Shown in pieces: positions 7,920-17,171 of a stretch of 64,000 nt of DNA (the first letter of the stretch is position 1; every line of letters starts with the position of its first letter). Where the stretch lies: NCBI RefSeq assembly GCF_001613365.1, contig NZ_BDCF01000008.1:62001-126000 (forward strand). Reading direction: 5' to 3'. The notes below the pieces were generated by a model. That model was not told where the DNA came from and did not search any database. It saw only the letters and a list, made by a program, of their open reading frames with translations. This DNA comes from Nocardia xishanensis NBRC 101358. GTDB taxonomy: Bacteria > Actinomycetota > Actinomycetes > Mycobacteriales > Mycobacteriaceae. The position numbers were made by a program, and so were the translations under genes.

Positions 7920-9323
7920 CTACCCCGACGACGCTGGTGTTCCATTTGCTGCCGTTGGGAGAACTCCGGCCGCATTCATCGCCACCGTCAGCGCCGGGTA
8001 CCGGTAGTAGTCCTCTGGGTCGGGTGCCTTCTGCTGCGCCGCTGCCAGGAACTCCAGGAACGCGACCTGTTGGTCGGTGCCAAGATGACGGGTACTTTCG
8101 AACAGCTCGGTCGCGATCTGTGGCATCTGGGCGGCCTTCAGGCATTGGTCGTTGGCCGCCCACGCCTGCAGCGCGTGACGCAACGTGTCCGGTCGCAGCC
8201 AGTTCGCATGAGCCACAACGAGCTGACCGACAGGCTCGGCGTCCCGGAAGGACGGTGCCTCACGCAAGAGTTCGATCAGAGTCGGTACGTAGAACTCGGC
8301 CGGCCTGAGGTCGATGAGATAAAGCTTGCTGTACCAGTTCATCTCGTCGAACCGTCGCTCCAGCACTGGCAGTCGCCTTCGTGCCTGGCTGTTGCCTACC
8401 ATCGCTAGCCCGGCTGTCAGATCTGAATCCAGGGGGCCGGGCGGAGTCGGCACGTTCAGCAGGTTCGTGAGTCGATCGGTGAGCGGGCCGTCGACGAGAT
8501 CCCAGAAGAAGTCCTCGGCGCCGAGCCGACCAAGCGCTCGCAGTTGCGCGGCGCCGTCGAGGTTGTCGAACTTGTCGCGTTGCTCGGCGACGACGGTCCG
8601 AACCAGGGTTGGATCCCGCTGCGCGAATGCTGACAGCACCACTGCGGATCGATCCGCGTACTTTTGCGTTGAGGGGAACCGTTCACCAGGGTCGACTTCC
8701 AGCAGAGCATGTTTGGCTGCGAGTTTGGCGATTCCCTTGCGGGTTGCGGCACGTAACCGGTCGAAGAACACGGCCTGGATGTGGGAGACCGACTCGGGAG
8801 CGAACATGGGGTCGCAGGTGTAGTCGAGATAGGCATCAATCGCTTTGCGGCCCTGCGTCGGCGGGTGAATCAGAAGCGTCGTCAAGGCGATCGCCAGGTG
8901 GGCTCGTGCCTGCTCCGGCCGAGGTTCGTAAACATCCCCGAATGGCCGGAGCGAGGGGTGAACACACAGGTTGCGGTCCTCACGGATACGCTCCAGCTCC
9001 CGCTTCCCGACCGAGTCGATAAGCTCGAACTCGACCGCGGTGTCGAGCAGCTCGTTCTCGATCTGCTGCATCTGCTTCACGCCGTCGGTGCTGATCCCTT
9101 TCGACTGCGCTGCAACCACTTTCGCCGAGAACAGCTTCGCCTTGCCGTCGTCGCCATCGGCCAGCTCGATCAGCTTCCCGATGATGTCGGTGGTCACCGC
9201 ACTCCACGTCGCAGCGATGCTTGCTCGGACTGCGCCCGCGGAGTAGCAGATCCACGCCTCACCGACCAGCGGCCGCACATCCGGAGTGCGCACCTGAGTC
9301 AGCAAATGCTCCACATCACTCAC
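7920..9323 (-). CDS. Uncharacterised 467-residue protein with HEPN-like R-N-x3-H motif
   Basis: The start is GTG 9323, preceded by GAGGA nine bases away. The frame extends further upstream, but that part is Arg/Cys-rich and unlikely. The protein is mostly alpha-helical. Near residues 110-123 it has R-E-L-E-R-I-R-E-D-R-N-L-C-V-H-P, where Arg 117, Asn 118 and His 122 fit the R-(N/D/H)-x3-H signature of HEPN-fold ribonucleases. The rest is helical and has no further motif I recognise. HEPN proteins often act as RNases in toxin-antitoxin and abortive-infection systems. No membrane segment or signal peptide is seen. It is followed about 300 bases upstream by another gene with a HEPN-type motif. 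Function is inferred from the motif only. Confidence 0.72.
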   Translation of the reverse strand: MSDVEHLLTQVRTPDVRPLVGEAWICYSAGAVRASIAATWSAVTTDIIGKLIELADGDDGKAKLFSAKVVAAQSKGISTDGVKQMQQIENELLDTAVEFELIDSVGKRELERIREDRNLCVHPSLRPFGDVYEPRPEQARAHLAIALTTLLIHPPTQGRKAIDAYLDYTCDPMFAPESVSHIQAVFFDRLRAATRKGIAKLAAKHALLEVDPGERFPSTQKYADRSAVVLSAFAQRDPTLVRTVVAEQRDKFDNLDGAAQLRALGRLGAEDFFWDLVDGPLTDRLTNLLNVPTPPGPLDSDLTAGLAMVGNSQARRRLPVLERRFDEMNWYSKLYLIDLRPAEFYVPTLIELLREAPSFRDAEPVGQLVVAHANWLRPDTLRHALQAWAANDQCLKAAQMPQIATELFESTRHLGTDQQVAFLEFLAAAQQKAPDPEDYYRYPALTVAMNAAGVLPTAANGTPASSG

Positions 9324-9628
9324 CGCCAACGGTCCTCTCTGTCGTGACTCTCGGAAGAGCCAGGAATTGCTCCGTAGTACGCACTGATCGCGTCGACCTA
9401 GATCGTAAAGTGATGGATTCCCACGGAAGGTGCCTCCGCGGCAGGGCTTTCCGCGTCGACCGATCGAAGACACAGCTGCGCCGGTACGCGTTGTCACTGT
9501 TTTCGCAGCCTCGGCACCACGAATGCAGCTCTGGAGGCGTGGCCGGCCACAGCGCGAGTGTTTTTCATCGTCGTCGTGCTGACGGAACCCCCGGACAGCT
9601 GCGTGTCACAAGATCGACGACCGAGTGC
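9324..9628. other. Intergenic region without recognised gene
   Basis: About 305 bases separate two leftward genes. All frames contain stops and I see no conserved peptide. The region presumably carries the promoter of the gene starting at 9323. I did not find a convincing -10/-35 pair or a strong hairpin. Confidence 0.5.
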
Positions 9629-11104
9629 TCAGCGGTCGTCGGCGGTGAGCGAGTACACCGGAGGTTCAGACCTCGCGGCCGCGACGCCAGCGCCCAGTGA
9701 CTCCAGCATGTCGCGCCAATAGGCCCGCCAGATCGCCCGGGTGGCGTCGTCGGACAGTTCGGCGTCGACCTTGACCATGCCCTCTTTACCCTTCTCTTTG
9801 AACGGCCAGGGAGGCTCGTCCCCGCTGGCCAAACAAATGCGGGCAAGGACGGTGCGTCGCACGATATCCCGCAGCCGGTCGACGGCGTACCCAAGCCGGA
9901 CCAGGGTATTCTCCTCGTCGTTCTCGCTGGGCACGCACTCCATCGCTCGCAGCTTCCCGTTGAGGGACTTCACCGACACTTCCCCACCGTGGACGATGCT
10001 CGATCTCAGGCTATAAAGCTGCTTCAGATCCTCGAAAAGCACTGCGGCGGGGTCATCGTCGTGCGCAAGCAGAGCGGTAACACGGGTACACAACCGAAGC
10101 GTCAAGCCCTCTCCCTCGTTCGTCCCGAGTGCCAGTCCCTCCAATGAGGTGGCGAGATCTACGATCTGTTCGCCGAATCCTGTTGTGTCGTCGAAGTTCA
10201 CGAACTTCTTGAGTGCTTCCCTGAAAGAGCTGAGCCAGACATCCGGACCGCCGGTCTTTGATTCAGCCTCCGCGACCAGCGCGGTCAGGGCGGTGATCGC
10301 AGGGCCTTCCGTTCCGTCGAGTCGTGCCGTTCGCCGCGTCGTCGTAACGTCGCTGTTCCGGGCCAGAAGGTTAAGAGAAGCCGGTTGGGTGGCAATCTTG
10401 GAGCTCGGTCCGAATACCTGATACATGCCTTGCACGTTGGCTCCGGTAAGAAGGCAGACGCCGAGCTGGAACCGGTCCAGCGTCCGCGCCAGGCTACCAA
10501 CGCCGAAGTAGTCGACGCCGGAGATCTGTTCGCGGACGATCAACAAGGCGTGCGGGGGCCGATACGGCTTGGAAAGGCGCCGTTTCCAGGCGTGATCGGC
10601 GTCAGGGATCTCCGTCAAGATGCGCAGCGTCATATGCGTGCGCCCGTCGGGAACGATGGTGACGCCGTTGATCTCGATCTCACGCCCTGAATCCGGTACG
10701 AGATGAGAGACGTGGCGTGCCAGCACCATGTCGTAGGGCTCTCCGGACACCACCTGGATCAACTGCGCGATGGCAGCAGCCACTTGCGGACCGTTCGGAT
10801 CGTAGGTGTTCGCGAAGGAACACTCCCGCACGCACAACTCGAGAAAACTCGTCAGCAGCAACGAGGCCGCGAACTCCGGCCCGCCGGAACCCTGGTAGCT
10901 ATCGCGCATGCCGTCAGGCGCCGCCGAAATCACCGATTCCGCGAGCCGCGCATACTCCGGAAGCTTCTCGATTGGGGAGATTTCGAAGTCGAGGCCGGCC
11001 TGGAGATGTCTGTGGGAGGTAGACGTCGGGATCGCTCCTTCTGCTCGCAATCTTTCGAAGCAGACTGTTACGAATGCCTTGGCGGTCGACTCGAACTCGT
11101 TCAA
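9629..11104 (-). CDS. Uncharacterised protein with ApeA-like HEPN motif
   Basis: The frame is open to a GTG at 11179, but the first 25 residues look non-coding. TTG 11104, with GAGGAG four bases upstream, is my preferred start, giving about 491 residues; the start is uncertain. Around residue 370 the sequence L-Y-S-L-R-S-S-I-V-H-G-G-E contains R-x4-H followed by Gly, the pattern typical of the Apea-like HEPN group found in phage-defence and large hypothetical proteins. The N-terminal two thirds have no motif that I recognise and no membrane segment. The gene lies upstream of, and in the same direction as, another gene with an R-N-x3-H motif. A role as an RNA-cleaving defence protein is plausible but not shown by the sequence. 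Confidence 0.72.
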   Translation of the reverse strand: MNEFESTAKAFVTVCFERLRAEGAIPTSTSHRHLQAGLDFEISPIEKLPEYARLAESVISAAPDGMRDSYQGSGGPEFAASLLLTSFLELCVRECSFANTYDPNGPQVAAAIAQLIQVVSGEPYDMVLARHVSHLVPDSGREIEINGVTIVPDGRTHMTLRILTEIPDADHAWKRRLSKPYRPPHALLIVREQISGVDYFGVGSLARTLDRFQLGVCLLTGANVQGMYQVFGPSSKIATQPASLNLLARNSDVTTTRRTARLDGTEGPAITALTALVAEAESKTGGPDVWLSSFREALKKFVNFDDTTGFGEQIVDLATSLEGLALGTNEGEGLTLRLCTRVTALLAHDDDPAAVLFEDLKQLYSLRSSIVHGGEVSVKSLNGKLRAMECVPSENDEENTLVRLGYAVDRLRDIVRRTVLARICLASGDEPPWPFKEKGKEGMVKVDAELSDDATRAIWRAYWRDMLESLGAGVAAARSEPPVYSLTADDR

Positions 11105-11207
11105 CGAACTCCTCGGTGGGCGTGAGCAGCTTCTGGCCGTGGTTTCGAATAGCCGACCGAAACTGTTACGGAGACACACTCAGCCACCGCGCTCGGAGGT
11201 GACACGG

Positions 11208-11585
11208 TCAGTCCTGTGCGCCGACGATCGGCAGCCACGGGACGGCATTGGGGCGGAAACTCTGCCGCTCGGGCACCAAACCGGCGTGATCATCGAGGCT
11301 CATCATCGTGACGCCGACCAGTTTCGCGTCGCCGTCGTCCTGGGCGGCCACCGAACTTCCACACACGTCGCAGAAGCCACGCTGGGAATCGGGAAAGGTG
11401 TTGTACCAGACCGGCTCTCCGCCCGGCCCGGTCCACTCGAAACCTTCCCGGGGAAAGTCGACCCACGACATCACGGGGGCACCAGACAGTTTCTGGCAGT
11501 GGATACACGAACAAAGGTGGGGGAACGAGAGGTCACCCGATGCCTGATACCGGATGTTGCCGCACAGGCAGCCTCCAACGCGCAT
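11208..11585 (-). CDS. GFA-family zinc protein
   Basis: ATG 11585 is preceded by AAGGA at ten bases; an in-frame ATG at 11594 sits too close to that site. The 125-residue product has the complete set of zinc knuckles of the GFA/CENP-V fold: C-L-C-G near the N-terminus, C-S-C-I-H-C in the middle, and F-C-D-V-C-G toward the C-terminus. Some members bind glutathione and speed the formation of S-hydroxymethylglutathione. Because actinobacteria generally use mycothiol, the real ligand may differ. A near-identical but N-terminally truncated copy lies at 7547-7858. No operon partner is evident. Confidence 0.85.
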   Translation of the reverse strand: MRVGGCLCGNIRYQASGDLSFPHLCSCIHCQKLSGAPVMSWVDFPREGFEWTGPGGEPVWYNTFPDSQRGFCDVCGSSVAAQDDGDAKLVGVTMMSLDDHAGLVPERQSFRPNAVPWLPIVGAQD

Positions 11586-11724
11586 GGTGCACATATCCTT
11601 TCATGTAGTCGTGTCTGGACGGGAAGGCCGAATGGGCGCGTGATGCTCGTCGGCGAGACCACTCCCTCGGCCGCAGTGCTTGTCGCTTCAGACTTCGTTG
11701 ATACTAGATGTGGCCGCCTCCGCA

Positions 11725-13614
11725 TCAGGGTGGGTTGTCAGTCAGCGGCCCCAGGCTCCAGATGTCGTCGCGGTAGCGGGAGTTCGGCTTGAAGTTGTTC
11801 TGGCTGATCCATCGGTTCTGCACGACCAGAGTGTCCGGGCCGGGCATGGGAAGGATGAACGGATCGGGCTCGGCGGCGAGGGCCGTGGTCACGGAGCGAG
11901 TTCTCCTTTTGAGCAGGTGGCTGATCATGCGGTCGCGGTCGGTGGCGCGGGCCAGAGCCGCATCCCAGGTGATCTCGTTGACTTTGGTACGTAGGTCGGC
12001 GAGTCGCTGGAAACTGTCATCCCATCGCTGGTGCCACAGTTTCCGGGCCACGACGATCGCATTGCCAGCAGGTTGCGGTGCAGCAGCGCCAGGCGCGGAT
12101 GGTGACCGCTGTGGACGCGGGCGTTCTCACAAGCGAGGCACAGCAGGAAATCCGCTCCACAGCCCCCATGGGCGCGGGCCACGGACTCGACGCCTCGTCC
12201 ACGCAGTCCACGGTCGCCGTCTCGTGGTGATCACCGTCGGCGACCACGGTCAGGCTCCCCTGGAAGGTGACGTCGCGCGCCTGCTGCATCGCTGCCGCGG
12301 CACCGGTGGCGATGATCTGTTCTGCGGCTCTCTGAACGTTCTTGTCTGGCAGGACGTATACGCTTTCGTGGGTGCCTCAGCTGTGCTGTAGGGGCTGCCG
12401 CTTCTGTGCGACGGTCGTTCGGCGAGTGCGTTGGAACGGTGAGCCGATGTTGTGCGATTTCGCCCAGATCGTCCCGTCGGACTTGGCCACCCCGAAGCAC
12501 AGTGGCCCGTCTGGTCGAGGCCGGTCGAGATTCGTTTCGACAGTGGAGGTCAGGAACCGGCGCGCGACCATCAGAAAGTCTGTGCCAGGGGTGAGGCAGG
12601 CGGCCAGGGCCTGCCGTGCTGAGTGGCTTCCAATGCCTGGGTGATCAGTCTGCCGGGCGATCCGACTCCGGAGTCGGTGTAGTTCTCCTCGGAAAACCAT
12701 CGACCTGGGCCCGTGCGGCGCTTCTCGACCCGAACGGTGTAGGTCACCGCGCTAACTTCGCCCGCCGACGCCGTGGTGGCCGGGACATGTAGCCGGTCGA
12801 ATACCGATAGGTTCCAGCCATATTGGTCCGTCATCAGGACCGCCAACGCGGTCAGTTCTTGACGTGTCAGCAAAAGTCTGCCCCACGTCATGTCGTGACT
12901 CAGCCCACCCAGAATGTCCCTGTCTCGCAAGGAAACAACCTGATTGGTCCCGACTCATGGGATGTCGCCCGTAGCGGCGACATGTTCGAGGATTTGCCCG
13001 AGCTGCCACTCGCGGCTTCCTTCGTCCAGCTCACCTGCCTAAAAGCGTGACAGGACAATCATGTTCGCCCGAATCCGCAACAACGCCGACCGGAACTGTC
13101 GTCCGGCCGCCTTCATCACAACCTCACGCTCCGACGCCTCGTAGGACCGCTTCGAGGGTGCGCCCTTCATGGAGACGCGACGAGCCAGCTCTTCGGCCGC
13201 CGCGCCGTGGGTTAGGGTCGGATCTCGCTGTAGAAGTGTCCGGACCTTGGCCAACGCCTCCCGGCCGCCGGGAGTGCCCATGTGGTTGTTGCGCCAGAGC
13301 CGCAGCGTGGCCGCGGTCAGATCAGCGAGATCCGGCGCGGGGTGGCCTTGCGCCGTCAGGAATCGAGCGAACGTCAGCAGCGATCTCCAGTAGGACTCGC
13401 CGCTGCTGTGACTGTTCCAGCTCAGCGATTGCTCCGCGAAAACCCTTGCCAGCGAATGCTGCATCGCCTCGGGCACCGGCATCGCCGCGAAGTCGAAGAC
13501 ACGGACGAAGCCCTCCTTGTTGAGCACCATGACTTGCACGCCCTGCTCGGCGATCCGCTGGGTCGCCTGGAAATCCGGCGGCGGCAGGACCGCCTTGTGC
13601 CCCCGCCCGCTCAC
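11725..13614 (-). pseudogene. Decayed site-specific recombinase gene of a three-recombinase cassette
   Basis: Joining the coding blocks in order gives one long protein of a type I know from actinobacterial cassettes of adjacent tyrosine recombinases. It is interrupted several times. Block one (13614 down to about 13040) ends at a TAG; the same frame continues through a TGA near 12956 and reaches about 12640. The frame then shifts, and that frame holds a further TGA near 12385 before the R-A-A-E-Q-I-I and T-V-D-C-V-D segments. It shifts again near 12200 into the cysteine-rich H-G-G-C-G-A-D-F-L-L-C-L-A-C block and once more near 12050 into the last block, ending at 11725. With three nonsense codons and at least three frameshifts the gene cannot make its product. 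The pieces together span the usual length of this family. Confidence 0.75.
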
Positions 13615-13633
13615 GCTCGTGTCCCCGCGTCGA

Positions 13634-14090
13634 TCAGGACGTCAACGTCCTGAATCCGGGCCGTCTCCTTCGCCAAACGGGCAACAGGTCATCAAGATTC
13701 GTCGATTCGTCCGCCTCGCGCTGCATGTTCTGGCCGGTGTCGAAGGACAGGAGCGATTCCAGTTGCAGGTGCATCACAGGGGCGAGGTAGTGCTCTTTGG
13801 TCACTTCCACGTCCCGGTGTCCGAGCAACGTCTTCACCAGCCACCACGGGTCGCCGTAGAGCTGAGCAAAGTCGCGGCGGTCCGCCGCACTGAGCCCATA
13901 CTTCTTGTCCATCAACTCGTTCAGCACGATCAGCATGTACAGGGCCATCGAATGCCGCCCGGAATGTGGAGTCGCATACGGCACCTTCCCCCGCACCTCC
14001 GCCACCCGCGCCAACCGTGGAACCTCCCGCTCGTGCCCCGTCAGCAACACCCGTTCGCAGCGCAGGTTGGCCTGCCGAAACACCGCCGTG
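13634..14090 (-). pseudogene. C-terminal fragment of a tyrosine recombinase
   Basis: The translation contains the conserved C-terminal catalytic block of tyrosine recombinases: T-P-H-S-G-R-H-S with the H-x-x-R box, L-L-G-H-R-D with the second histidine, and T-K-E-H-Y-L containing the active-site Tyr. The N-terminal domain is missing: recognisable homology begins at about 14090, exactly where a fragment of an unrelated kinase gene on the other strand begins. The piece lies 20 bases upstream of the decayed recombinase at 11725-13614, the arrangement expected for neighbouring members of one cassette. A truncated product could still be translated from an internal start, but it would lack the core-binding domain. 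Confidence 0.7.
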
Positions 14091-14674
14091 GTCGCGCTGG
14101 AAGCGCAGTCCCGCACCGTCGTCGGGCTCGACGCCGCCCGGATCCACGCCCCATTCACGACCGAGCTCACCAGGTACGTCGACCAGGCATCTGGGGTGCT
14201 CGTCGACGGCCACCATCCCGAGCTCACGATCGGAATCGCACGTTACGCCATCAGGATCGGGGTGCCGGTCGTCCTTGATGCAGGCCGATGGAAGCCGGTC
14301 CACGACCAGCTCCTACCTCTGGTCGATGTCGCGATCTGCTCGTCCGCCTTCGCACCGCCCGGCTTCGACGGTGACGGTGCACGCTGCTGGACTACCTGCG
14401 AGCGACCGGACCGAAGCATGCGGCCGTGACACGCGGACCGGAACCGATTCTGTACACCGCCGACGGCCGACGCGGTGCCATCGACGTCACCCCGGTCACC
14501 CGCGCCGATACCCTCGGCGCCGGACACATCCTCCACGGCGCGTTCTGCGCCTCCTACGGCCACAGCCATGACTTCGTCGGTGCCCTCACCCGCGGGTCCG
14601 CGATTGCCACGCTCTCGTGCCAATCATTCGGCACCCGCCGCTGGGCCGACAGCGTCAGCGAACTTCGCAGATGA
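14091..14674 (+). pseudogene. Truncated, frameshifted PfkB-family sugar kinase
   Basis: Two frames together encode the C-terminal half of a ribokinase/PfkB-type kinase. The first gives V-L-V-D-G-H-H-P-E-L and V-V-L-D-A-G-R-W-K-P. After a shift near 14380 the second gives L-L-D-Y-L-R-A-T-G-P and V-T-R-G-P-E-P-I-L-Y, ending at the TGA at 14672-14674. The family's catalytic motif D-T-x-G-A-G-D appears here as D-T-L-G-A-G-H, so the essential aspartate base is replaced by His. The 5' half is absent and the break coincides with the end of the recombinase fragment. Truncation, frameshift and loss of the catalytic residue make this a pseudogene. Confidence 0.75.
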
Positions 14675-15329
14675 GGTAACTCCCGGGCGTTCCGCGCAGC
14701 ACGACACCGGCGCGGTCGCGAGTGTGCGCAATCAAGCGGGCGTTGGGCATATCGCTGTCGGCGATCTTGGACTGCGCCTGCTCGGCGGTCTTGCCCCCGA
14801 GCAGATGCCGACCGGTCAGCCGCTGCTCGATCACACCCTCCTCGGCATCGAGGTACCACACCTCATCCAGATGGCTGCGGACCTCTGCCCATCCAGGATG
14901 GTCGAGCAGCAGATAGTTCCCCTCAACCACCGCAATCCGTTCATCGGCGAAAGTGATGGCGTCCGGCACCGGATCATGCAGTTCGCGGTCATAGATCGGC
15001 CAGCCCACACGCGCGCCGAGCGGGGCTTCGCGCAGCAACTTCAGCCGGTTGACGAACCCGGCCACATCGAAGGTGTCGGGCTGCCCCTTGCGGTGCCGTG
15101 CGCCGACAGCGTCCAACTCGGCCGAAGTCTTGTGAAACCCGTCCATCGGAGCGATCTCCGCGCCGATCCCGCATGCGGTGGTAATGGACGCGGCCAGATT
15201 CTGCGACAGTGTCGACTTGCCCGCCGCCGGTGGACCGGCGATGCCCAAGACGTAGCGGCGCTCACCGGGGACGCGCGCCGACACCCATACCGCGAGCTCG
15301 GTCACGGAGACTTCGCTACCTGCACGCAT
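14655..15329 (-). CDS. Nucleoside/fructose-type P-loop kinase (uridine kinase-like)
   Basis: ATG 15329 follows AAGGA by seven bases; the GTG one codon earlier is less likely. The 224-residue protein has a P-loop G-P-P-A-A-G-K-S-T at about 32-40, a M-D-G-F-H strand-loop that fits the substrate and Mg-binding aspartate of uridine- and pantothenate-kinase relatives, D-V-A-G-F in the middle, and a conserved V-V-E-G-N-Y-L-L-L strand. This fits the group annotated as nucleoside/nucleotide kinase family or FrcK-like. It should phosphorylate a small hydroxylated substrate such as a nucleoside or sugar. It is convergent with the decayed PfkB gene and overlaps its end by 20 bases. Confidence 0.8.
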   Translation of the reverse strand: MRAGSEVSVTELAVWVSARVPGERRYVLGIAGPPAAGKSTLSQNLAASITTACGIGAEIAPMDGFHKTSAELDAVGARHRKGQPDTFDVAGFVNRLKLLREAPLGARVGWPIYDRELHDPVPDAITFADERIAVVEGNYLLLDHPGWAEVRSHLDEVWYLDAEEGVIEQRLTGRHLLGGKTAEQAQSKIADSDMPNARLIAHTRDRAGVVLRGTPGSYLICEVR

Positions 15330-15553
15330 CACGGAATCCTTTGCACGTGAGTCGAATCAGTGGTGCGACCACGGTACCAACCGCGCGCCTCGCACCCGCG
15401 TTCCGCAGAATGGCGTTCACAGGGGGTGGTCGGTGCCGAGGGCGAGCGCTAGGTGGGAGCGAACCGTCGCAGCGGTGAGGGTGTTGCGGCTGTGCTGGTT
15501 GTCCCCGTTCACGGGGCTCTCACTCCCAACTGGAATCGGTGGCTTGGTCTGGC

Positions 15554-15988
15554 TCAGTCGGCGAGGCTGCCGAGCAGAACGCCCTGTCCCGATTGCAGGA
15601 CGTGGGCGGCTTCGAGCGGAATCCAGAAGCATTCGAACCGTGTCGGCTCCCCCTGGCCGTCGTGGTCTTCCTGGCTCGCCCACCGGTCCGGCGCGTCCTG
15701 GCACAACTCCAGCTCGAAGAAGTGCCGGTGCTGGATCTCGAACCGATAGGGGCTGATGTCGTACTCGGCTTCTCCGAGCTTGCCTACGATCTTGAAGTCC
15801 GACAGCCCGGTCTCCTCCCGCGCTTCGCGCAGCGCCGCATCCTCGGGTGTTTCCCCGGCGCGAATGCTGCCGGCGGGCACCTGGATCCCGACTTCCTCCC
15901 ACGAGTAGTCGGTGTGCCGGAACACCAGCAGCTTGCCGTCGCGAACGACGTAGACCAGGACCTTCTCCTTGACGACCTTCTCGGGCAT
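15554..15988 (-). CDS. NUDIX hydrolase
   Basis: The ATG at 15988 sits nine bases behind AGGA; three extra codons upstream are possible. The 144-residue protein has a complete Nudix box: G-x5-E-x7-R-E-A-x-E-E-x-G-L at about residues 40-62. These enzymes hydrolyse nucleoside diphosphates linked to another group, using Mg ions held by the three glutamates. The substrate is not evident. Downstream to about 15417 lies a frame ending in A-T-V-R-S-H-L-A-L-A-L-G, which I cannot assign to any gene. Confidence 0.85.
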   Translation of the reverse strand: MPEKVVKEKVLVYVVRDGKLLVFRHTDYSWEEVGIQVPAGSIRAGETPEDAALREAREETGLSDFKIVGKLGEAEYDISPYRFEIQHRHFFELELCQDAPDRWASQEDHDGQGEPTRFECFWIPLEAAHVLQSGQGVLLGSLAD

Positions 15989-16010
15989 CAGGCGCAATCC
16001 TTTCTGCGGA

Positions 16011-16561
16011 TCATGAGATCACGATGGCGCGGAATGAACGAGCGGCCAGACCGAGCGCAGCCCCGGATGGCACGTACGGCCGTCTCCAGCCAGGCAGTCT
16101 GGTAGCGGACCCAATATGTTCACCCTGGCGCCAGGGTACCGGCGCTGTCGTCAAATAGACTGCGTTCCAGATGTTTTCGCAATGGCGACGATACTGGATC
16201 GGTGTGTTACGGGCTCTGTCTGGGCTGTCGTAGGACCACGACGTCGCTGATCGGTGTCGAGTCGAACTGTTTTCGGAGCGCGCACCATTCCAGGGCGGGC
16301 GTCGGTTGGACTTGCTGGGCACAGCGCGATCAGTCTGTCGTGTGCTGACAGCATTCGGTAGGCGATCTCGACACATCCAGGCTCCGAGCTGGTGGCCGCG
16401 CAGGGGTTGTGCCAGTTCGGCGTGCAGCACTATGACGACGTCGTTGATGGGTGTTGCGTCGAACTGGTCTTGTACGTCGTTGAGCCAGTTACCCTGGTGA
16501 AGTCGTCGTTGGGCCACATCGCGCGGACCGCTTCGACGCAGTCGACGGTCTTCTTGGGCAT
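16011..16561 (-). other. Region of broken small ORFs
   Basis: An ATG at 16561 with GGGGG upstream starts a short peptide (M-P-K-K-T-V-D-C-V-E-A-V-R). It loses its frame after about 20 codons; the neighbouring frame continues with L-N-D-V-Q-D-Q-F-D-A-T-P-I-N-D-V-V. A similar segment (F-D-S-T-P-I-S-D-V-V) recurs about 200 bases further down in yet another frame. It looks like a decayed gene with an internal repeat rather than a working one. I do not recognise the family. Confidence 0.4.
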
Positions 16562-16610
16562 CGTGGTGTCCCCCTTCGTAGTCAGATTGTCGGGTCGTGG
16601 TGCAGCGCGG

Positions 16611-17135
16611 TCAGGGCTTCGGGGCTTCCTTGATCCAGAGCACCGCGTCCGGGTCGGCGAACGCTACGGCCGCGTCGGTGCGGGTGAGCCGGGTTTTCCC
16701 CGAGACCATTTCGAATCCGGCGTCGTAAAGCGTCGGCACGACCTTGGCTGCAACGCGCTCGGCGGCGGCCGCGCGCCCGGGAGTTCCAGGTTCGCCGTCG
16801 TCGAGGTTGTTCGAGTCGTGCTGGATCGTGAGCCCGCGCCTCGGTTTGCTGACGGTGTGCACCCAAACTTGCTCCGTGTCGTCGGAGGTGAGGACGGCGA
16901 CCCCGGCATCGGCAAGGATCTGGTTGACCTTGTCCTTGCGGTCGATCAGCGACAGCACCGACAGGACGGTAGGTCGGGAAAACATGGGCACCCGGCGTGC
17001 GACTTCGTTGCGGGTCACGCCGTGCTGCAGCGCATATGCCATCACCTCCACCAGCTCATCATCGGCGAATTGCCACTGCTCCACGGCGACGTCGAGGTGT
17101 TCCAATACCTTGTCGCGGTCGTTGTCGGTCACCAT
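16611..17135 (-). CDS. Small putative DNA-binding protein
   Basis: The 174-residue product starts at ATG 17135, only six bases behind a good -10 box, which suggests a leaderless message. Residues about 38-62 (V-T-R-N-E-V-A-R-R-V-P-M-F-S-R-P-T-V-L) look like a helix-turn-helix. The C-terminal half is a mixed alpha/beta region (V-W-V-H-T-V-S-K-P and A-V-L-W-I-K-E-A) with no motif that I know. The promoter carries a perfect 12-base palindrome over its -35 element, so self-repression is a reasonable guess. The target beyond its own promoter is unknown. It lies upstream of and in the same direction as the NUDIX gene, separated by degenerate sequence. Confidence 0.65.
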   Translation of the reverse strand: MVTDNDRDKVLEHLDVAVEQWQFADDELVEVMAYALQHGVTRNEVARRVPMFSRPTVLSVLSLIDRKDKVNQILADAGVAVLTSDDTEQVWVHTVSKPRRGLTIQHDSNNLDDGEPGTPGRAAAAERVAAKVVPTLYDAGFEMVSGKTRLTRTDAAVAFADPDAVLWIKEAPKP

Positions 17136-17141
17136 GTCGCC

Positions 17142-17171
17142 AGACTATCGGTGAAAAGTTTGACCGGTCAA
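17142..17171 (-). promoter_or_regulatory. Promoter of the gene at 16611-17135
   Basis: On the minus strand TTGACC (17171-17166), an 18-base spacer and TAGTCT (17147-17142) form a close match to a housekeeping-sigma promoter. The ATG of the gene begins six bases after the -10 box, so transcription probably starts at or next to the A of the start codon (leaderless). Confidence 0.6.

Noticed and set aside
11725..14090. An active integrase that could define the island boundary
   Set aside because: Both recombinase genes are truncated or carry several stops and frameshifts; no attachment-site repeats or tRNA gene could be identified.
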